Shown here piece by piece: positions 9,214-18,007 of a stretch of DNA of 46,666 nucleotides. Below the pieces are notes generated by a model. The model made no database searches and was not told where the DNA came from. It saw only the letters and a program-made list of their open reading frames with translations. Numbering within the stretch: position 1 is the first letter of the stretch; every line of letters starts with the position of its first letter. Position numbers and translations under genes: made by a program. This stretch comes from Bacteroidota bacterium. GTDB lineage: Bacteria; Bacteroidota; Bacteroidia; Chitinophagales; S012-47. The DNA is taken from contig JAJRWN010000100.1 in assembly GCA_024276745.1 (NCBI GenBank), positions 1 to 46,666 on the forward strand, in the 5' to 3' direction.

Positions 9214-9478
9214 GAATATAAATAATTGAGGGTTAGATACCGGTAAAGATAATAAAACACTAACAGGCTTAAAATTACATCAATGAAAAACAACATCAAC
9301 TTGCAAAAAGATAAACTCCACTATTCCTGCTAATTTTAAGGGCGGAAGCAATAGTATAAACATAAAACGGAGCTTAAATAATGGTATGATTAAAAAGAAC
9401 ATGATACTGTTCAATGATCATAAATAATTACCTTGAGCTGACAAAACACACATAAAAACAATAGAAATTAAACAGGAA

Positions 9479-10300
9479 ATGGATATAAAAGCATTAAAAA
9501 CTATCATTGAAAAAGCCTGGGAAAATCGAAGCATGTTAAGCAATGCAGAAACGCAAGCAGCCATTAGAGCGGTAATAGCTAAACTGGATGCAGGAGAAAT
9601 CAGGGTTGCCGAATATAGCCATGCATCATGGAAGGTAAATATTTGGATAAAGAAAGCGGTGATTTTATATTTTCCCATCAGTGAGATGCAAGAAATTCAT
9701 AACGGACCCTTTGAATATTTTGATAAAATTCCGCTAAAACATCATTTCAAAGAAAAAGGTATCCGGGTAGTCCCCCAGGCACTTGCCCGATACGGATCAT
9801 ACCTGGAACCGGGTGTTATATTAATGCCGTCATACGTAAACATCGGAGCGTATATCGGTTCAGGCAGCATGATCGATACCTGGGCTACCGTTGGATCGTG
9901 TGCACAAATCGGACAAGATGTTCACATTAGCGGAGGTGTTGGTATCGGAGGTGTGTTGGAACCGGTTCAGGCCGCACCGGTAATCATTGAAGACCACTGT
10001 TTTATCGGCTCCAGATGTATCCTTGTTGAAGGGGTTAAAATTGGTCGGGAAGCCGTATTGGCTGCCAATGTATCTATTACTCAATCGACTAAAATTATTG
10101 ATGTCAGTGGTGACAAACCCATATATTATAAAGGCGAAGTACCGCCACAATCTGTGGTTATTCCGGGTTCATACGAAAAAGACTACCCTGCCGGCAAATT
10201 TCAGGTATCGGCTGCTTTGATTATTGGCAAAAGAAAACCTTCGACAAATAAAAAAACTTCATTGAATGAAGCACTCCGGACATTTGAAATTAGTATTTGA
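9479..10300 (+). CDS. dapD: 2,3,4,5-tetrahydropyridine-2,6-dicarboxylate N-succinyltransferase
   Basis: Transfers succinyl from succinyl-CoA to tetrahydrodipicolinate in lysine and meso-diaminopimelate synthesis; cytoplasmic trimer. Length 273 residues, against 274 for E. coli DapD. The N-terminal helical domain (about 1-100) is followed by the left-handed beta-helix hexapeptide repeats (YGSYLEPGVILMPSYVNIG, then IGSGSMIDTWATVGSCAQIG onward), with the family block HISGGVGIGGVLEP and GSRCILVEGVKIG. It is monocistronic, divergent from the large lipoprotein gene, and followed by tRNA-Leu(CAG). Confidence 0.96.
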   Translation: MDIKALKTIIEKAWENRSMLSNAETQAAIRAVIAKLDAGEIRVAEYSHASWKVNIWIKKAVILYFPISEMQEIHNGPFEYFDKIPLKHHFKEKGIRVVPQALARYGSYLEPGVILMPSYVNIGAYIGSGSMIDTWATVGSCAQIGQDVHISGGVGIGGVLEPVQAAPVIIEDHCFIGSRCILVEGVKIGREAVLAANVSITQSTKIIDVSGDKPIYYKGEVPPQSVVIPGSYEKDYPAGKFQVSAALIIGKRKPSTNKKTSLNEALRTFEISI

Positions 10301-10341
10301 TTTTTGATATAAAATATTGAATGGTAAGCGTAATATTTTTT

Positions 10342-10349
10342 TACCTTTG
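10342..10349 (+). promoter_or_regulatory. TAnnTTTG promoter box for tRNA-Leu(CAG)
   Basis: TACCTTTG, 11 bases before the tRNA 5' end. Matches the Bacteroidota -7 box. A TTG 22 bases upstream is a weak -33 candidate. Confidence 0.55.
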
Positions 10350-10360
10350 ATGCCCTTAAT

Positions 10361-10444
10361 GCCGAAGTGGTGAAATTGGTAGACACGCACGTTTCAGGGG
10401 CGTGTGGCTTTGCGGCCGTGAGGGTTCGAGTCCCTCCTTCGGCA
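10361..10444 (+). tRNA. tRNA-Leu (CAG)
   Basis: 84 bases, class II variable arm. The acceptor stem GCCGAAG/CTTCGGC is perfectly paired with A73; the anticodon stem CACGT/GCGTG encloses TTCAGGG, anticodon CAG. CCA is not encoded. Confidence 0.96.
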
Positions 10445-10478
10445 CATTGTTTTTTTTACTTTCTTTAAACAATTTATT

Positions 10479-10727
10479 ATGTCCGTTTATGAAAAAATAG
10501 ATGCATTATCAAAAGAATTAGAATCATCCGATTATCCCCATTTTATTTTCTTAACCAATAACAAAACAGGAATTTCTAATAACTGGATATCTTTGCGCAA
10601 TCAGGATATCCGCAACTTGTTGACGGTGTTGGTACACGAAATACCGGAATCTATAGAAATCATGAATCAAGTGCTGAATGAAAACAATGATATTTTGGGA
10701 CCTAGTTTTAAATTTCATAACAATTAA
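10479..10727 (+). CDS. small conserved-looking hypothetical protein
   Basis: 82 residues, soluble, no signal peptide or membrane segment. The N-terminus (VYEKIDALSKELESS) and C-terminus look helical with short strands between (HFIFLTNNKTG). It begins 35 bases after tRNA-Leu and has normal codon use for the region, so it is probably real, but I do not recognise a family. No gene follows for about 500 bases. Confidence 0.55.
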   Translation: MSVYEKIDALSKELESSDYPHFIFLTNNKTGISNNWISLRNQDIRNLLTVLVHEIPESIEIMNQVLNENNDILGPSFKFHNN

Positions 10728-11234
10728 ACCATACGGCATATCATAAAATAGATATCCAAAAACAAGCCGGTAAGAAATTTAAACTTCTTCCTCTGAAAAA
10801 AAACCGGAAACCATTTTTTCAACGATTTCCGGGAGGCAAGCACAAAAGTCAATATTTATGTACAATTTAAAACCTAATCTATACGAATTTCAACTAAAAC
10901 CAATTGATTAGATTTTGGGTAGTGCTTTACGGAAGACAAAAATATATTAGAGTACCCAATGGAGCAAACCATTTTTTTTCTATTATTACACCTTAATTTT
11001 GCTCCTCTACCCAAAGTAATAACTTATAATATACTTGTTTATCAGCTTTTTACATTAACCTAACAATGCATTTTTTTGCTATTCCAACAATATTTTTTAT
11101 GGTAAATTTTTACAAAACACGAATAAAATGATAAAATCGGGTCACTATTTCAGCTATATTAAAAGCGTTAATTATGCGTGTTTACCGGAAAAAGGAATTA
11201 AATAACTTTGTGCTGAATTTTGAAGTAATATACT
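10728..11234. other. 507-base intergenic region with nested inverted repeats
   Basis: No credible coding sequence. It contains an 8-bp inverted repeat, GGAGCAAA (10961-10968) with TTTGCTCC (10998-11005), nested in a 9-bp pair, TTTGGGTAG (10914-10922) with CTACCCAAA (11007-11015). A competing pairing TGGGTA/TACCCA also exists (10916-10921, 10953-10958). The last third is AT-rich and leads into the promoter of cca. Confidence 0.5.
11203..11210 (+). promoter_or_regulatory. TAnnTTTG promoter box for the cca operon
   Basis: TAACTTTG, 24 bases before the cca ATG; matches the Bacteroidota -7 consensus. Confidence 0.5.
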
Positions 11235-12668
11235 ATGCATTTCATTTCGCTGATTAAACAATCCGAACTCAGCATCATTAAAAAAGTTGCTAAAGTTGCC
11301 CAAAAGCACCAAATACCGATTTGGATTGTAGGAGGATATGTCAGGGATCAAATACTGGGTAGATCATCAAAAGATATTGATTTTGTTTGTCTTGGTCAAG
11401 ACAGTGGTATCCGGGTAGCCAAATCCCTGGCTGAGGAATTGCCCGGGGCCGGACGGGTTAGTATTTTTCGAAACTATGGTACCGCCAGTATATCGATAGG
11501 AGACATTCATTTGGAATTTGTAGGAGCCCGGAAAGAATCTTATCAAAAAACATCGCGAAACCCGGTTGTAGAAAGCGGTAGTCTTGAAGATGACCAGCTG
11601 AGGCGTGATTTTACCATAAATGCTATGGCTGTAAGTTTGAATGAAAAGGATTTTGGAACTTTTATCGATCCTTTCAACGGTATGCTTCACCTGCATCAGG
11701 CTATCATTAAAACACCTACGGATGCCCATAGCACCTTTTCTGACGATCCGTTAAGAATGATGCGGGCTATTCGGTTTGCAAGCCAACTTAATTTCTCTAT
11801 AGATAAAACAGTTCTCGAAGCGATAACTGCACAACGTGAAAGAATTGAAATAATTTCTAAAGAAAGAATTAGCGATGAACTGAATAAAATTATTCTAAGT
11901 CACAAACCTTCCAGTGGATTTATTTTATTGTTTCAAACAGGATTGCTGCAGTATGTCCTGCCCGAATTAAAAGCGCTGCATGGAGTCGAAATTATAGATG
12001 ACATGGCCCATAAAGACAACTTCTATCATACGATAAAAGTGCTTGATAATGTAGCTAAAAAAAGCAATGATTTGTGGCTCCGTTGGAGTGCAATACTGCA
12101 CGACATAGGAAAACCGGCCAGCAAAGCATTTGATCACAAAACAGGCTGGACATTCCATGGTCATGATGTCATCGGTTCACGTATGGTTTACAGTATTTTT
12201 AAACGACTAAAACTACCTTTGAACGAAAAAATGAAATACGTTCAAAAACTTGTATTACTTCACTTACGACCTATCGGATTGGTCAACAAAACAGTAACTG
12301 ATTCGGCAATCAGACGATTACTTTTTGATGCAGGCAACGAGATTGATGATTTAATGCTTTTATGTGAAGCAGATATTACTTCAAAAAATCAGAATAAAGT
12401 AAAACAGTATCTCGAAAATTTTGAAAAAGTACGTCTGCGTTTAAAACAGGTAGAAACACGTGACCGGCTCAGAAACTGGCAACCACCGATAGATGGCCAA
12501 TTTATTATGGATACTTTTAACATTAAAGCCGGGAAAAAGGTTGGAATTATAAAAACAGCTATCCGCGAAGCAATCTTGGATGGAAAAATCGACAACAACT
12601 TTGATTCAGCTTTTCAATTTATGAAGAAAATTGGAAAAGAAATCGGATTAAGTAGCGAAGAAAATTAA
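11235..12668 (+). CDS. cca: CCA tRNA nucleotidyltransferase with HD domain
   Basis: Adds or repairs the 3' CCA of tRNAs; all four tRNA genes in the window lack an encoded CCA, so such an enzyme is needed. 477 residues. The class II nucleotidyltransferase head shows GGYVRD (33-38) and the metal-binding DID (47-49), then the RRDFTINAMA block and the DPLRMMRAIRFA head-neck motif. A C-terminal HD phosphohydrolase domain has WSAILHDIGKP. First gene of a five-gene run with miaA, another tRNA modification gene. Confidence 0.95.
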   Translation: MHFISLIKQSELSIIKKVAKVAQKHQIPIWIVGGYVRDQILGRSSKDIDFVCLGQDSGIRVAKSLAEELPGAGRVSIFRNYGTASISIGDIHLEFVGARKESYQKTSRNPVVESGSLEDDQLRRDFTINAMAVSLNEKDFGTFIDPFNGMLHLHQAIIKTPTDAHSTFSDDPLRMMRAIRFASQLNFSIDKTVLEAITAQRERIEIISKERISDELNKIILSHKPSSGFILLFQTGLLQYVLPELKALHGVEIIDDMAHKDNFYHTIKVLDNVAKKSNDLWLRWSAILHDIGKPASKAFDHKTGWTFHGHDVIGSRMVYSIFKRLKLPLNEKMKYVQKLVLLHLRPIGLVNKTVTDSAIRRLLFDAGNEIDDLMLLCEADITSKNQNKVKQYLENFEKVRLRLKQVETRDRLRNWQPPIDGQFIMDTFNIKAGKKVGIIKTAIREAILDGKIDNNFDSAFQFMKKIGKEIGLSSEEN

Positions 12669-12705
12669 AAAATTCTGTAGCTTTCAGTTTACAAATACAT
12701 TATTC

Positions 12706-13287
12706 ATGACCGTAATTGCCTTGACAGCATATTTAAAAAGCGATGAGCAAATCCACAAAAAAGTATTGCTCAGAAACGAACATACTTGCATTGATTTACA
12801 TCATGTGCTTATGAAAGCTTTTCATCTGTCAAGAATCAAATCATTTGAATTTTACAGTGCCGGTAAAGATTGGGATTTGCTCGAAAAATATATCCTTAAC
12901 CATACCGATAATTCTACCGAGGGTATATTAATGCGTACGGTAAATATGAAAGATTTATTTAAAAAACCTGATGCTAAACTTATTTACGAATGCAGTACCC
13001 TGCACCATCATTTTATATTTTATCTTGAAATTTTAAATCTAAAAGAAAAGATAAATCCAAACTATAGTTATCCGCATTGGATAGATACATCAGGAAGAAC
13101 CCTGAATGAATCGCGCGAAGTAATCAACGAATCCTTCTTCGAAGGCGAATACGACTATGTAGATCCTAAAAAAGAATTTGGTGAAGAATTTGAAGAACTT
13201 GATTTAGATGAAGAAGAATTTCAAAACGAAGAAGAAGTAGAGTTTGACAAGGATACCGAAGAAGAATTTGAAGATCTTATTAATTAG
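12706..13287 (+). CDS. pRiA4b ORF-3-like (TnpR-passenger-like) protein with acidic tail
   Basis: 193 residues. The N-terminal 130 or so resemble the plasmid pRiA4b ORF-3/IS1096 TnpR-passenger family: a compact alpha-beta domain with LHHVLMKAFHL and the DLFKKPDAKLIYEC segment. The last 45 residues are almost wholly Glu/Asp with a few Phe, ending in FEDLIN. Despite the family name there is no transposase or element end nearby; it is embedded 37 bases after cca and 11 before miaA, so it is a chromosomal housekeeping version. Function unknown; the tail could bind basic proteins or mimic nucleic acid. Confidence 0.65.
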   Translation: MTVIALTAYLKSDEQIHKKVLLRNEHTCIDLHHVLMKAFHLSRIKSFEFYSAGKDWDLLEKYILNHTDNSTEGILMRTVNMKDLFKKPDAKLIYECSTLHHHFIFYLEILNLKEKINPNYSYPHWIDTSGRTLNESREVINESFFEGEYDYVDPKKEFGEEFEELDLDEEEFQNEEEVEFDKDTEEEFEDLIN

Positions 13288-13298
13288 GACATACCGCA

Positions 13299-14216
13299 TT
13301 GAATAATTCTTCAAAAATCCTGATTGTTATTGCCGGTCCCACGGCAGCGGGCAAAACCCAAACGGCTATTCAAATTGCTAAGCGATTTAATACTGAAATT
13401 ATATCGGCCGATTCAAGACAAATGTATCGCGAATTGACCATAGGCACTGCCAAACCTTCTATGGATGAGCTGCAACAAATACCTCATCACTTCATCAACC
13501 GGTTTTCAATTTCAGAATCGTATAATGCAGCCAAATTCGAAAAAGACGGGCTCAAATTGATTCATCATTTATTCGAAACCCACGATATAGTAGTAATGGC
13601 AGGTGGTTCAGGTTTATATATCCATGCCATTACCAATGGTTTTGATCCGATGCCTGCACCTGATAAAAAAATTCGCAGTAATATCCAATCCGATATTGAT
13701 CGATACGGTAAACAAATACTACTTGACGAATTAGCCTCAAAAGATATTGAGTATTTCAATATCATTGATAAAAACAACATCAGAAGAATTATCCGGGCCA
13801 TTGAGATTATCCGGATTACAGGGAAAACCTATAGCTCGTTTCGAAGCCGGAAAATACAAAAAAGACCCTTCCAAATGATCCGCATAGCGCTTGATCTGGG
13901 TCGCGAAATACTTTATAAAAAAATCAATCTGAGAGTGGATCAAATGATAAAACAAGGTCTTGAACAAGAAGCTTATTCACTATTCAAATACCGGAAACTT
14001 CCTTGTCTCGATACGGTTGGCTATCGCGAATTTTTTGATTATTTCGATCAAAAAATTTCAAAGGAAGAATGCATCCGGCTCATTAAAAGAAATACCAGAA
14101 GATATGCAAAAAGACAATATACCTGGTTTAGAAAAGAAAGCGGTTTTATATGGTTTCATCCCCGGGAAGCAGAAAAAATCTTCGATTATATTCATCAGCA
14201 AATTAATATATTGTGA
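13299..14216 (+). CDS. miaA: tRNA dimethylallyltransferase
   Basis: Transfers a dimethylallyl group to A37 of tRNAs reading UNN codons, the first step to (ms2)i6A. 305 residues. P-loop GPTAAGKT at 13-20, the conserved ADSRQMYRELTIGTAKP block with catalytic Asp/Ser, and the C-terminal TRRYAKRQYTWFR motif. The start is a TTG at 13299, 11 bases after the previous stop, because no ATG precedes the P-loop. The downstream phosphoesterase begins inside its stop codon (GTGA overlap). Confidence 0.95.
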   Translation: MNNSSKILIVIAGPTAAGKTQTAIQIAKRFNTEIISADSRQMYRELTIGTAKPSMDELQQIPHHFINRFSISESYNAAKFEKDGLKLIHHLFETHDIVVMAGGSGLYIHAITNGFDPMPAPDKKIRSNIQSDIDRYGKQILLDELASKDIEYFNIIDKNNIRRIIRAIEIIRITGKTYSSFRSRKIQKRPFQMIRIALDLGREILYKKINLRVDQMIKQGLEQEAYSLFKYRKLPCLDTVGYREFFDYFDQKISKEECIRLIKRNTRRYAKRQYTWFRKESGFIWFHPREAEKIFDYIHQQINIL

Positions 14217-14713
14217 GAATAGGCATCCTATCGGATACACACGGATATCTTGATAAACAAATCATAAATCATCTTCAGGATTGCGATGAAATATGGCATG
14301 CTGGCGATATGGGAACAATGGCTGTTGTAGATCAACTATCGGCTTTGGGGAATACAAAAATGGTATATGGGAATATTGATGGGCATGAAATCAGAAATAT
14401 TTGCCCGGAATATCAATACTTCAATGCATCAGGTTTACCGGTCTATATGATTCATATAGGTGGTTATCCGGGAAGATACCGGCCTCAGGTAAAACAGTTT
14501 ATAGCAAAAAACCGTCCGGGTTTATTCATCAGCGGCCATTCTCATATTCTTAAAATTATACCGGATAATAAATACGGATTATTACATATAAATCCTGGAG
14601 CAGCAGGTAGAATTGGATTTCATAAAATCCGGACTTTGATAAAATTGCAAATTGTGCATGGAAAAATAAATGATTTGAAAGTAATTGAATTAGGTAAAAG
14701 ATCAGCAATATAA
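14213..14713 (+). CDS. YfcE/MJ0936-type metallophosphoesterase
   Basis: 166 residues with all metal-binding blocks of the small phosphodiesterases: SDTHG (7-11), WHAGDMG, YGNIDGHE, and GHSHILK near residue 108-114. Such enzymes hydrolyse phosphodiesters with Mn or similar ions; the physiological substrate is uncertain. Its GTG start overlaps the miaA stop by 4 bases, implying translational coupling. Confidence 0.9.
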   Translation: MRIGILSDTHGYLDKQIINHLQDCDEIWHAGDMGTMAVVDQLSALGNTKMVYGNIDGHEIRNICPEYQYFNASGLPVYMIHIGGYPGRYRPQVKQFIAKNRPGLFISGHSHILKIIPDNKYGLLHINPGAAGRIGFHKIRTLIKLQIVHGKINDLKVIELGKRSAI

Positions 14714-14745
14714 ATCAATTGCCCTATCTTTAACAAACTGAAAAA

Positions 14746-15519
14746 ATGACCGGTAATTCCTATTCAAATACTTCAAACAATGAATGGATTGATTCCAATA
14801 GAATCAGCCTGGTCATACCCTGTTTCAATGAAGCAAAACGCATAGACTTGCTCAGCCACGGACTGCAAAAATGGAAGAACAATTGGCCCGGAAAATCTGA
14901 AATAATTATTGTAAACGATGGCAGCACAGACGAAACACTTGTTGCTATTCGACAAAACAAAACTTTGCAAAAAATACAGAAACAAATTCCTTTAAAAATA
15001 ATCAGCTATCCGGATAACCGTGGCAAAGGCTATGCATTGAAAAAAGGGGTTGAAGCAGCCGGTGGAAATTTTATTCTTACCCTTGATGCCGATATGGCAA
15101 CTCCACCGATTGCCTTATTCGATTGGTTGAAAAAAACAAATGATCGTTTTGATCAAAATACAATTTACATCGGCTCCAGGGTAGATCCCGATAGCCAGGT
15201 AATGCAAGACAGGTTAAGACAAGCAGCCGGCAGAATATTCAATCTCTTTATCAGATTATTAACCCCATTAAAAATTCGCGATACCCAAAACGGTTTTAAA
15301 CTATATCCAAAAAAAATTGCCGATGATTTATTCGTACCCCTGCAAACAATGGGTTGGGCTCATGACGTTGAAATTCTTTACCGGGCTACCTTGCAGAATA
15401 TCCATATTGTTCCTCTCCCTTTAATCTCCGAAACAATTCCGGGTACCAAAATCAATGTACTCAAAGATTCCTTAATGATGTTTATTCAAGTACTCAAAAT
15501 CAGGAAAATCCTCAGGTAA
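14746..15519 (+). CDS. family 2 glycosyltransferase (dolichyl-phosphate glucosyltransferase-like)
   Basis: 257 residues. GT-A motifs: SLVIPCFNEAKRI near residue 20, IIIVNDGSTDET, PDNRGKGYALKKGV and the metal-binding LDADMATPP, followed by QNGFKLYPK and a C-terminal basic tail. The pattern is closest to DPG-synthase-type enzymes that load glucose or another sugar from a nucleotide donor onto a polyprenyl phosphate. No transmembrane segment is obvious, so it acts at the inner membrane surface. Last gene of the cca-miaA run, 32 bases after the phosphoesterase. Confidence 0.85.
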   Translation: MTGNSYSNTSNNEWIDSNRISLVIPCFNEAKRIDLLSHGLQKWKNNWPGKSEIIIVNDGSTDETLVAIRQNKTLQKIQKQIPLKIISYPDNRGKGYALKKGVEAAGGNFILTLDADMATPPIALFDWLKKTNDRFDQNTIYIGSRVDPDSQVMQDRLRQAAGRIFNLFIRLLTPLKIRDTQNGFKLYPKKIADDLFVPLQTMGWAHDVEILYRATLQNIHIVPLPLISETIPGTKINVLKDSLMMFIQVLKIRKILR

Positions 15520-15620
15520 TTTATTCATATATCTGCCAACATGACGCTATTTTGTAGCCTTACGCTGCCATATGTTCCGTTTTTCCATGCAAAATTTAAA
15601 CTTTTTCAGTTTTTTTTCCA

Positions 15621-15636
15621 TTGGTATGCAGTTTGT
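15621..15636 (+). promoter_or_regulatory. sigma-54-like element upstream of hsp20
   Basis: TTGGTATGCAGTTTGT, 51 bases before the hsp20 ATG. It resembles the -24 GG part of a sigma-54 promoter but has GT rather than GC at the -12 position. Nearly the same element, at almost the same distance, precedes dnaK. Confidence 0.4.
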
Positions 15637-15687
15637 CCGGAAGCAGACCGAGAATAATTAATGGTTTAACATAAAAATTTTACAACT

Positions 15688-16125
15688 ATGACTTTATTAA
15701 GAACATATCATCCGGCTTTCAGCATGCCAAATCTGGTAAACAAATTTTTCAATATGGATCCTGCCGAATTTTTCGGTAACGACACTTTAAATTTTTCATT
15801 ACCTGCTATCAACGTAAGCGAAACCGATGATGCTTACTGCATTGAACTGGCAGCACCGGGACTCACGAAAAAAGATTTTAAAGTAAATCTTGACAACGAC
15901 TTGCTGACAATTGAAGCGGCAGCAGAAAATGAAAAAGTGGATAAAACGGATAACTACGTACGCAAAGAATTTGATTTTACTAGTTTCAAACGTAGTTTCA
16001 CCATTCCTGAAGATGTGGATGCTGAAAAATTAAATGCAGTTTATGAAAATGGAGTTTTGAATCTTACTCTTCCCAAAAAAGAAGAAGCCAAAGTAAAACC
16101 GGCCAGAGAAATCAAAATCAAGTAA
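15688..16125 (+). CDS. Hsp20/alpha-crystallin small heat-shock protein
   Basis: ATP-independent holdase that keeps unfolding proteins soluble. 145 residues. A short N-terminal arm is followed by the alpha-crystallin domain from about residue 38 (INVSETDDAYCIELAAPGL), with the signature NGVLNLTLPK near 127, and the C-terminal IKIK (I-x-I) anchor for oligomers. Upstream lies a sigma-54-like element shared with dnaK; downstream is a strong terminator, so it is monocistronic. Confidence 0.95.
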   Translation: MTLLRTYHPAFSMPNLVNKFFNMDPAEFFGNDTLNFSLPAINVSETDDAYCIELAAPGLTKKDFKVNLDNDLLTIEAAAENEKVDKTDNYVRKEFDFTSFKRSFTIPEDVDAEKLNAVYENGVLNLTLPKKEEAKVKPAREIKIK

Positions 16126-16153
16126 GAGCTGCAAATTAAAAGATTAGGAAATG

Positions 16154-16186
16154 AAAGGCTTGTTTCATCAGAAACAAGCCTTTTTT
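16154..16186 (+). terminator. rho-independent terminator after hsp20
   Basis: A perfect 13-bp stem (16154-16166 with 16171-16183) with loop ATCA, rich in GGCTTG/CAAGCC and ending in a T-run. Confidence 0.9.
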
Positions 16187-16201
16187 GTCGGTCGAATGCC
16201 C

Positions 16202-16209
16202 TAATTTTG
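16202..16209 (+). promoter_or_regulatory. TAnnTTTG promoter box for argS
   Basis: TAATTTTG, 8 bases before the ATG at 16218. It lies between the hsp20 terminator and the gene, leaving almost no leader. Confidence 0.5.
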
Positions 16210-16217
16210 CCAGCCAA

Positions 16218-18005
16218 ATGAAACAAGCAGACATCAGTCGTGAACTTAGAGCAGCAACAGCAAAAGCTGTTAAAACGCTGTTTAATGCAGATATATCAGA
16301 TTCAGAAATCCTTATCAACGACACCCGGAAAGAATTTGAAGGCGATTATTCAATTGTAGTTTTCCCATTAAGCAAATTAAGTAGAAAATCGCCTGAAGCA
16401 ACAGCCGGTGAAATAGGTAAATACTTAAAAGACCACTACGATATAATTGAAGATTACAATGTAATAAAGGGATTTCTGAATTGCCTGATAAAGACTCAGC
16501 GGTGGATAGAAGTATTTGAAGCAAGAGAAAAGACCAATGATTTCTCGAAATCAAACGGTAAAAAAGTAGTGGTAGAATATTGCGGACCCAATACCAACAA
16601 ACCGCTGCATCTTGGTCATGTAAGAAATATGGTCATTGGATATTCAATGGCCAATATACTGGAAGCCGGAGGTTACGAAGTTCACAAAGTAAACATCTAC
16701 AACGACCGTGGAATAGCCATTTGCAAATCAATGCTTGCATGGCAAAAATTCGGCCATGGCGAAACCCCCGAGAGCAGTGGTTTGAAAGGAGACCAATTAG
16801 TAGGAAAATACTATGTACTTTTTGATCAGCAATACCGGAAACAAGTAGCTGATTTGATAAAAAACGGCCATAATGAAGACGATGCAAAAGCCGCTACTCC
16901 CCTATTGCTCGAAGCGCAGCAAATGCTGAGAAAATGGGAGTCAGGAGACCGGGAAACCATCCGTTTGTGGGAAACTATGAATCGCTGGGTATATGCAGGA
17001 TTTGAAAAAACCTTTGAAACGCTCGGTGTTGATTTCGAGAAAAATTATTATGAATCCGAACATTACTTATCAGGGAAAGAATTGGTAGAAGAAGGCTTGA
17101 AAAAAGGGATTTTTTTCAGAAAAGACGATGGTTCGGTTTGGGTAGATTTGACCGATAGAGGGATGGATCAAAAAATTCTACTCAGGAAAGATGGTACTTC
17201 GGTTTACCTCACCCAAGATCTTGGCACGGCCAATTCACGTTATCAGGATTTTGAAATGGATTTATCGGTCTATGTGGTCGCTGACGAGCAAAACTATCAC
17301 TTCAAAGCACTCAAAGGGACACTCGAAAAACTAGGTAAACCCTATGCATCGGGTATTTATCATTTATCTTATGGTATGGTTGATTTGCCCAGTGGCAAAA
17401 TGAAATCGCGCGAGGGTACTAGCGTTGATGCAGATGATTTGATGCAACAAATGTTTGATACAGCAGAAGAACATACAAAAGCCCTTGGAAAAATTGAAGC
17501 TTTTTCAGAACAGCAAGCTCAAGTTCTCTATCGAAAGCTTGGCCTGGGAGCCTTAAAATTTCATCTACTTCGTGTCAATCCAAAAAGAAGAATTCTTTTT
17601 AATCCTGAAGAATCTATCGAATTTCATGGCGATACCGGTCCATTTATACAATATACTTATGCCCGGATTCAGTCTATTTTAAAGAAATGGGAAAGCATGG
17701 GTAAACCGGGAAACAACGATGATAAGTCAAATACTCTCGAAAACATTGAACGATTTATCCTCCGGCAAGAGATTGCTTTTTCGAAGGTTATAGAAGAAGC
17801 TTGCGAAAGTATGGATCCATCGCTGATTGCTTCTTTTACTTTAAACCTGGCCAAACTTTATAACCGTTTTTACAACGAGTATCCGATTCTGAAAGCAAAG
17901 GACAAATCTGTTTTATTTTTCAGAGTGCGCTTATCAGAACAGGTAGCCAAAACTATTGAGCAAGCAATGCTCTTGCTGGGTATTGAAGTACCTGAAAGTA
18001 TGTGA
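16218..18005 (+). CDS. argS: arginine--tRNA ligase
   Basis: Class I synthetase charging tRNA-Arg. 595 residues from the ATG at 16218; an upstream in-frame TTG at 16185 is rejected because it lies in the T-run of the hsp20 terminator and before the promoter box. Visible are the Add-1-type N-terminal domain (about 1-100), VVVEYCGPNTNKPLHLGH with the HIGH-type motif HLGH, YVVADEQNYHFKAL, and the KMSKS-like region MKSREGTSVDADDL. The C-terminal anticodon-binding domain carries HGDTGPFIQYTYARIQSIL and ends LGIEVPESM. The stop is 2 bases from the convergent dehydrogenase stop. Confidence 0.96.
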   Translation: MKQADISRELRAATAKAVKTLFNADISDSEILINDTRKEFEGDYSIVVFPLSKLSRKSPEATAGEIGKYLKDHYDIIEDYNVIKGFLNCLIKTQRWIEVFEAREKTNDFSKSNGKKVVVEYCGPNTNKPLHLGHVRNMVIGYSMANILEAGGYEVHKVNIYNDRGIAICKSMLAWQKFGHGETPESSGLKGDQLVGKYYVLFDQQYRKQVADLIKNGHNEDDAKAATPLLLEAQQMLRKWESGDRETIRLWETMNRWVYAGFEKTFETLGVDFEKNYYESEHYLSGKELVEEGLKKGIFFRKDDGSVWVDLTDRGMDQKILLRKDGTSVYLTQDLGTANSRYQDFEMDLSVYVVADEQNYHFKALKGTLEKLGKPYASGIYHLSYGMVDLPSGKMKSREGTSVDADDLMQQMFDTAEEHTKALGKIEAFSEQQAQVLYRKLGLGALKFHLLRVNPKRRILFNPEESIEFHGDTGPFIQYTYARIQSILKKWESMGKPGNNDDKSNTLENIERFILRQEIAFSKVIEEACESMDPSLIASFTLNLAKLYNRFYNEYPILKAKDKSVLFFRVRLSEQVAKTIEQAMLLLGIEVPESM

Positions 18006-18007
18006 CA

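Noticed and set aside
12706-13287. A mobile element, from the IS1096/TnpR-passenger family name
   Set aside because: No transposase, resolvase or inverted ends nearby; the gene is tightly packed within a housekeeping operon.
16185-16217. Upstream TTG start for argS
   Set aside because: It lies in the T-run of the hsp20 terminator and before the promoter box.
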